A stretch of 26,684 nt of DNA from an uncultured Nitrospira sp. (lineage in GTDB: Bacteria; Nitrospirota; Nitrospiria; Nitrospirales; Nitrospiraceae). Both the position numbers and the translations under genes were made by a program. The notes under the pieces were generated by a model that did not search any database, was not told where the DNA came from, and saw only the letters and a list, made by a program, of their open reading frames with translations. The DNA is taken from the NCBI GenBank assembly GCA_946479785.1, contig CAMLHQ010000041.1:1-26684 (forward strand). Reading direction: 5' to 3'. Positions 24,135 through 26,684 of the stretch are shown piece after piece (position 1 is the stretch's first letter; each line of letters starts with the position of its first letter).

Positions 24135-25064
24135 CTACGGAGATGAAGGACTTTTCCGAGGTGGCCGTTTCGTGTTGGACTGGTCGAGTTCGAGACGGAA
24201 GCGGTTCATTTCCTCGATTAAGTCTTTCATTCGTTTCGTCTGCTCATCCAACCGTTGACGCAACTCCAGGTTGGAGTTCGTGAGTTCACGGATTTGATCC
24301 TGTAACTCCTGTTTGGAAGGAGTAGGCTCGACAGAAGATGAGGCCGCGCTCCCAACCTCCCGAGAAGCCTGAACCGGCAAATTCGCTGAACGAAGGGCCA
24401 ATGCCTCTCCCACGTTCAAAGAGATATGCGTGCTCTCGAAGGGTGTCCAGCGTGGTTCTTCTGAATCTGGGACGGTGGCGGGTTGAGCCGGTTTGGCAAT
24501 CCAGAGCTTCATGCCTTTCGTATCCCGGATATCTTTGAGCTCGCCTCCACCGGTGTCCGCACGAAGGATTGAGCTATGATCTGTCACGATGACATGTAGA
24601 TAACGTCCTCGCACAAACAGGGCGCCAGCTGTGCGATCCTCGCTGTATCCGCCTCCGGGCTTGGGAAAGGAGAAGAATACACGTTCGGTGGGTCCCGCGG
24701 ATCGTAGCGCCCACGCAAGTGGTTCAGAATACTTCTGCAGTTCCTCCCGGGTTAAAAGAGGGATCGGCGTAGGAGGCGCCAATATGCCGACAAGAGTTCC
24801 ACTCCATCCACTCACCTGAACGACGCTGAGAAGGGACTGAACCTGTGCCGGAGTTAAATCAGTCGGATGAGCGTTGAGGACTTCAGTGTCGCCACGGGAC
24901 ACCGTCGGATCAGCTTCGATACCGATCCGTGCATCTGCTTGATCGTAGAGGATCCGTTGGCTGGGAAACCACGCGCAGCCGGACATTCCGGCCAGCATAA
25001 GACCCAACATGACATGGCACAGGAGCCTTCCTTTTTCACATCGGACCCTAGTTATTCGTCGCAT
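24135..25064 (-). CDS. Unrecognised lipoprotein with C-terminal coiled coil
   Basis: I do not recognise the family. The 309-residue product has an Arg-rich n-region, a hydrophobic core at 19-27 and a lipobox-like M-S-G-C30, so it is probably acylated at C30 and held in the outer or inner membrane. The central part (35-230) looks globular, with strands such as ERVFFSFPKPGGGYSEDR and LFVRGRYLHVIVTDHSS. Residues 250-295 (QELQDQIRELTNSNLELRQR and onwards) form a coiled coil with heptad Leu/Ile/Met. A basic, Pro-rich tail ends the protein. Its ATG overlaps the 3' end of the next lipoprotein gene by 13 bases, which indicates one operon. The start is uncertain because no strong ribosome site is seen. 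Confidence 0.75.
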   Translation of the reverse strand: MRRITRVRCEKGRLLCHVMLGLMLAGMSGCAWFPSQRILYDQADARIGIEADPTVSRGDTEVLNAHPTDLTPAQVQSLLSVVQVSGWSGTLVGILAPPTPIPLLTREELQKYSEPLAWALRSAGPTERVFFSFPKPGGGYSEDRTAGALFVRGRYLHVIVTDHSSILRADTGGGELKDIRDTKGMKLWIAKPAQPATVPDSEEPRWTPFESTHISLNVGEALALRSANLPVQASREVGSAASSSVEPTPSKQELQDQIRELTNSNLELRQRLDEQTKRMKDLIEEMNRFRLELDQSNTKRPPRKSPSSP

Positions 25065-25372
25065 GTAAACTGAATACCCCAGATCCGGTCAGTTCCCATT
25101 TGCCCTCGCCACAGCCGGTCGGCGGCTTGACTGACTTTCGGCAACTCACCCTCTTTGACGATCCGCCACTTTTGAGGGCATTTCTGGCGCACAAGAGCGA
25201 GAGCGTCGCGCCGTCCCACAGACGACAGAATGTCCTCATCTGACTGGATTGAAAAAGTCGCTACACCGCCAGTGGCCGTTTCATGAGTTAACGATGCGTT
25301 GTGTCCGCAACCTCCAAAGGTAGCCGCAGTCGCAACTACGACAAGTGCACCAGCCCTTTTCACTGGAGTCAC
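25052..25372 (-). CDS. Small unrecognised lipoprotein
   Basis: Short product of 106 residues from GTG 25372, preceded by AAGGAG (complement of 25382-25387) at nine bases. The n-region has KR, the core is VVVATAATFGG, and C22 is the likely acylated cysteine; the lipobox (F-G-G-C) is not canonical at -3. The mature part has two further Cys (65 and 104) that may pair in the periplasm. No domain is recognised. It overlaps the following 309-residue lipoprotein gene by 13 bases and lies 62 bases after slp, so the three look co-transcribed. Confidence 0.7.
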   Translation of the reverse strand: MTPVKRAGALVVVATAATFGGCGHNASLTHETATGGVATFSIQSDEDILSSVGRRDALALVRQKCPQKWRIVKEGELPKVSQAADRLWRGQMGTDRIWGIQFTCDE

Positions 25373-25434
25373 GCGGATCGGCTCCTTATGCGGACGTCGA
25401 AGATTGCGTTGATACAGATGGTCTCACCGCTGCC

Positions 25435-25971
25435 TTATGGTCGGGAGGCGCAAAACGTTTCTTCTTGAAGGGGTTCATACCCTGACCCAAACCCCGGGAA
25501 ATCCGCTATGTCTCGTCCTCCAGTGTTCCAGATATGGACACACTTCGCAGACACTGTTGGAAGGCTTCGAAGGACGTCGTCAACCGATACCACCGTCGCA
25601 GAACGCGTCGTGCCAACCACCATAAGGCGGTTGCCTCCTTGCAAGAAAAGCGAATCGATTTTCCCCTGGTATGTGATGGCGAATTCACCGCTCGGACGGC
25701 CCATATCTTTTGGGCCGTAAGCCGGATGCTCCACAATGGGTAGCTGGGCAAGAACAATGGTAGCTTGGTCGCTTTTTGGTTCAGCCTGAATAATTCTTCC
25801 TCCCAACAATATCTTTTTTTCGGCTGCCTGATTCGGCATCATTCTCCAACGGCTAAAGTCAAAATTAGGGTCAACACCTTCCATGACCTCAGGAGAGAAT
25901 ACCCTAGGGGAGGAACATGCACTGACTGCGACGCAGGCAGACAGTATTACTGCAACTACGGTGCTTTTCAT
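25435..25971 (-). CDS. slp: Slp-family outer-membrane lipoprotein
   Basis: Lipoprotein of 178 residues. A signal peptide with lipobox V-S-A-C19 is followed by the Slp-type segment (FSPEVMEGVDPNFDFSRW, then KKILLGGRIIQAE, then GEFAITYQGKID). E. coli Slp and YeaY are outer-membrane lipoproteins induced on carbon starvation or stationary phase; their molecular role is unclear. I chose ATG 25971 because AAGGAGG (complement of 25977-25983) lies five bases upstream and the signal peptide starts there. A longer reading from 26034 would overlap the porin stop. It lies 59 bases after the porin gene and probably belongs to the same transcript. Confidence 0.85.
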   Translation of the reverse strand: MKSTVVAVILSACVAVSACSSPRVFSPEVMEGVDPNFDFSRWRMMPNQAAEKKILLGGRIIQAEPKSDQATIVLAQLPIVEHPAYGPKDMGRPSGEFAITYQGKIDSLFLQGGNRLMVVGTTRSATVVSVDDVLRSLPTVSAKCVHIWNTGGRDIADFPGFGSGYEPLQEETFCASRP

Positions 25972-25976
25972 ACTCT

Positions 25977-25983
25977 CCTCCTT
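25977..25983 (-). promoter_or_regulatory. Ribosome-binding site deciding the slp start
   Basis: AAGGAGG on the minus strand, five bases before ATG 25971. It rules against the longer in-frame start at 26034. Confidence 0.75.
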
Positions 25984-26030
25984 ACTCCGTAACCGGTTTC
26001 GGATGCAATGAGAAAATTGTCCCGCGCTCC

Positions 26031-26684
26031 TCACATAAATCTGACTTGGAATTGCACAAAGAAGGCATTCTGTGCAAACGGATCCGATCGAGAGTCAAAT
26101 GCCGGAGTGCCAGGGCCGGTTCCGAGGCCCGAGTGGTGTCGGAATTCGTAGTTGAACTGGAGCTTGGATTGTACTTTGGGCGGGAAGTTTTCGAAGTAGT
26201 ATGTCAGGCCGACGATCGTTCTCGTATACAGGTCGTTCGACATACTGGTGTTGGGATCGAACTGCTCGTACATGAATGTCGGCTCGAAGTTCTGCAATGG
26301 ACCGTCGGTGATGAGATATTTGGCGAGGACATACCATGTGCGCCGATGCATCCCGGGAGCGCCAGAGCCGCCGCAGACCGCGGTGACCTGACAAGCCCCG
26401 TTCGCTCCCGTGCCGACCACTGTGGCATTAGCACCGTCGTGGCCCTGCCAATATTCTCCTTGAGCCATAAAACCCGGCAGGATTTTGGAGGCGTATCGGA
26501 AATCTATGGCGTAGCGGTCGAACGCGCCTTTGCCTCGGCCGTTGATCAGCGTCCCGGCATTGTTGGACTCTCCTTGAATCGTGGTGAAGCTCACGAATGA
26601 GACGTCGTTGCCGAACAGGCGCACGCGGGTGTAATAGGCCTTCGGCTGGTTGGCTCCGCCGAGACCAGACGTGGTACTAACCAG
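26031..26684 (-). CDS. Outer-membrane porin, C-terminal part (cut by window edge)
   Basis: The frame is open to the last base of the window, so the N-terminus and signal peptide are missing; 217 residues remain. Alternating strands ending in aromatic residues are typical of a beta-barrel (AFDRYAIDFRYASK, RRTWYVLAKYLI, RTIVGLTYYFE, SKLQFNYEFRHH, AFFVQFQVRFM). The last strand ends F-M at the stop, close to the usual terminal Phe needed for barrel insertion. Spacing and content resemble the OprO/OprP phosphate-selective porin family, but this is only by eye. Nearness to pstS would fit a phosphate route, without proof. The 20 codons before the apparent internal GTG at 26624 are coding, so that is not the start. 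Confidence 0.72.
   Translation of the reverse strand: MVSTTSGLGGANQPKAYYTRVRLFGNDVSFVSFTTIQGESNNAGTLINGRGKGAFDRYAIDFRYASKILPGFMAQGEYWQGHDGANATVVGTGANGACQVTAVCGGSGAPGMHRRTWYVLAKYLITDGPLQNFEPTFMYEQFDPNTSMSNDLYTRTIVGLTYYFENFPPKVQSKLQFNYEFRHHSGLGTGPGTPAFDSRSDPFAQNAFFVQFQVRFM

Overview
This window is a contiguous stretch of chromosome from a Gram-negative, double-membrane bacterium. The envelope genes show this: a type II secretion system, several lipoproteins and an outer-membrane porin. Gene content and style (PilM-like GspL, ACT-domain malic enzyme, GDP-fucose pair, orphan PstS, apparently moderate-to-high GC) fit a Nitrospira-like member of Nitrospirota. That assignment is inference from memory of gene content, not a database result. 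I see no tRNA, rRNA, CRISPR array, insertion sequence or prophage gene. Coding density is high. No gene-free stretch exceeds 300 bases; the longest are about 244 bases at 1788-2031 and 12349-12592.

Left part (1-5430). An ArsC/Spx-family thiol protein (+) runs tail-to-tail into a membrane GGDEF protein (-). Next come RNase D and a coupled J-domain protein (-), then an ACT-domain malic enzyme (-).

Middle left (5431-10376). A short, self-contained transcription unit encodes a secreted lysine-rich protein made of three 19-residue repeats. It has a TTGACA promoter, a perfect palindrome at the predicted mRNA 5' end, a strong ribosome site and a strong terminator. Immediately after the terminator lies a promoter of the same design (TTGACC, 18 bases, TACCGT). 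It appears to fire directly at the ATG of a 1229-residue protein that joins a DUF255/YyaL thioredoxin-like protein to an aldo/keto reductase. A small TPR protein faces it from the other strand.

Middle (10377-12592). gmd and fcl form a two-gene operon for GDP-mannose to GDP-L-fucose. It is transcribed leftwards from a good promoter that also fixes a GTG start for gmd.

Right centre (12593-22878). A type II secretion cluster reads gspC-E-F-G-H-I-J-N-L-M-K. It lacks the secretin gene gspD, normally between C and E, and it places gspK last. A 202-base non-coding gap lies where gspD would be expected. Spacing is tight, with ATGA overlaps at J/N and L/M. No prepilin peptidase gene (gspO) is present, so the machine must use genes elsewhere.

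Right end (22879-26684). A PstS-type phosphate-binding protein (+) stands without pstCAB. Facing it is a leftward envelope cluster: a porin cut by the window edge, an Slp-family lipoprotein, and two unrecognised lipoproteins. A link between phosphate uptake and the porin is plausible but only inferred.

The observations I rate highest are the lysine-rich repeat unit with its palindrome, the leaderless DUF255-aldo/keto reductase fusion, and the secretin-less secretion cluster.
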